A DNA stretch of 64,000 bases from Anabaena catenula FACHB-362 (GTDB taxonomy: Bacteria > Cyanobacteriota > Cyanobacteriia > Cyanobacteriales > Nostocaceae), in contig NZ_JACJTQ010000025.1 in the NCBI RefSeq assembly GCF_014698735.1, forward strand, positions 1 through 64,000, given 5' to 3'. A program made the position numbers and the translations under genes. Below the pieces are notes generated by a model. The model was not told the origin of the DNA. It saw nothing but the letters and a program-made list of their open reading frames with translations, and ran no database searches. Below are positions 63,394 through 64,000 of the stretch, piece after piece; positions within the stretch are counted from its first letter, which is position 1, and every line of letters starts with the position of its first letter.

Positions 63394-64000
63394 TTAAGAA
63401 ACTACCTCCAGCATTGTACCCACCAAACAAGCCCGATCTAAATTAACTCCTCGCAAATTAGCAGATTCTAACTCTGCACAAAGTAAATTCGCCCCTGTCA
63501 AATTCGCCCCAGCCAAGTTCGCACCTCGCAAGTCGGCTTCCTCAAGGTTGGCTTCACTTAATAATGCCCCTTGTAAATCAGCACGACTCAAGTCTGCACC
63601 TTTGAGATTTGCCCCTGTCAGGTTAACACCCCGTAGGTCAGCGCCTCGCAAATCAACGCCTTGCAAGTTAACACTCATCAAATTAGCACCACTTAAAAAA
63701 GCACCTGCTAAAGATGCGTCGCTGAGTGTAGCGCCCATTAAATTAGCACCACGCAAATTACTACCTCGCAAGTCAGCACTAGTTAAGTCTGCTTGCATCA
63801 AATTTGCTCCCATGAGGTTAGCCCGCAAGTCAGTTTCTTGCAGGTTTGCTCCCATTAAGTTAGCACCTTCTAAATGCCCACCTTCAAGTTTAGAACCAGC
63901 GAAGTTAGTCCCCACCAAGATAGCACCGGCTAAGTTGATGCGGTTTAAATCTAGTTGGGATAGTTCCTCATCTTCTAAGTCTGCCCCTGGGAGTTGTTTG
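63394..64000 (-). CDS. Pentapeptide-repeat protein, cut by window edge
   Basis: The minus-strand frame is open to the right window edge, so the N terminus is outside. From 63918 down it is almost wholly A(D/N)LxX units forming a right-handed beta-helix (for example GANLMGANLQ, GADLRGVNLTGANLKGADLS). The part nearer the edge (LPGADLEDEELSQLDLNRINLAGAILVGTN) blends into the repeat. About 34 units are seen. The family includes DNA-mimic-like gyrase inhibitors and many cyanobacterial proteins of unknown role. One unit near 63820 has only four residues. Confidence 0.9.
   Translation of the reverse strand, partial: KQLPGADLEDEELSQLDLNRINLAGAILVGTNFAGSKLEGGHLEGANLMGANLQETDLRANLMGANLMQADLTSADLRGSNLRGANLMGATLSDASLAGAFLSGANLMSVNLQGVDLRGADLRGVNLTGANLKGADLSRADLQGALLSEANLEEADLRGANLAGANLTGANLLCAELESANLRGVNLDRACLVGTMLEVVS

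Overview
The window looks like chromosomal DNA from a filamentous, probably heterocyst-forming cyanobacterium (Nostoc/Anabaena type). The evidence is frequent HIP1 octamers (GCGATCGC, e.g. 388-395, 2369-2376, 5641-5648, 6602-6609), many tracts of short tandem 7-9 bp repeats between genes, a KaiB-domain clock kinase (SasA), ferredoxin-dependent glutamate synthase, a cyanobacterial-type RNase E with a terminal Arg-rich motif, and many cyanobacteria-restricted small proteins (CRR7, DUF2854, DUF2839, DUF1815, DUF1997). No rRNA, tRNA, CRISPR array, intact transposase or phage gene was seen.

Layout. 0-9 kb: a secreted unknown divergent from sasA, small cyanobacterial proteins, a stand-alone receiver protein, ppk1 and a divergent sensor kinase. 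9-14 kb: a DUF2267 protein, two secreted/TPR proteins (one carrying an in-frame intergenic repeat), a sigma-70-like protein and a membrane-anchored glyoxalase-like protein. 14-18.4 kb: a 1019-residue NACHT-HEAT (NLR-like) protein with small unknowns beside it, the best candidate here for a defence or conflict function. 18.7-22.5 kb: a CbbX-like AAA protein, an M48 peptidase, and a DinG-like protein that has lost its helicase motifs. 22.6-26.3 kb: small conserved proteins, a hotdog thioesterase and dxr. 26.3-33.0 kb: a membrane glycosyltransferase cluster (one GT22-like, two GT39-like) with a Uma2 gene and the decayed remains of a polyprenyl-phosphate-type GT2 gene. 33.6-42.8 kb: polysaccharide deacetylase, Fd-GOGAT, a phosphodiester glycosidase and a phosphomannose-isomerase-like cupin. 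43.0-49.4 kb: the conserved translation block A-type Fe-S carrier, rpsL, rpsG, fusA, tuf, rpsJ. 49.6-59 kb: a Lon-substrate-domain protein, pheA, VOC and DUF1997 proteins, the rne-rnhB pair, and a fused radical SAM protein. 59-64 kb: STAS protein, clpS, CPBP protease, small membrane/secreted proteins, a CHAT-type remnant and a pentapeptide-repeat protein cut by the window edge.

The accessory signal lies mostly in repeats and decayed genes. A MITE-like family (TATAGC...GCTATA ends) has three members at 43.4, 51.4 and 52.6 kb. A second palindromic family (TCCGG...CCGGA ends) has two inverted copies at 42.8 and 52.7 kb. A 102-bp module is present as an exact inverted pair at 34.6 and 43.5 kb. 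Two protein genes have absorbed intergenic repeats in frame. The most unusual proteins are the motif-less DinG homologue, the CbbX homologue with a glycine where the pore-loop aromatic is expected, and the NACHT-HEAT protein. All functional statements rest on motif recognition by eye; no database search was run.
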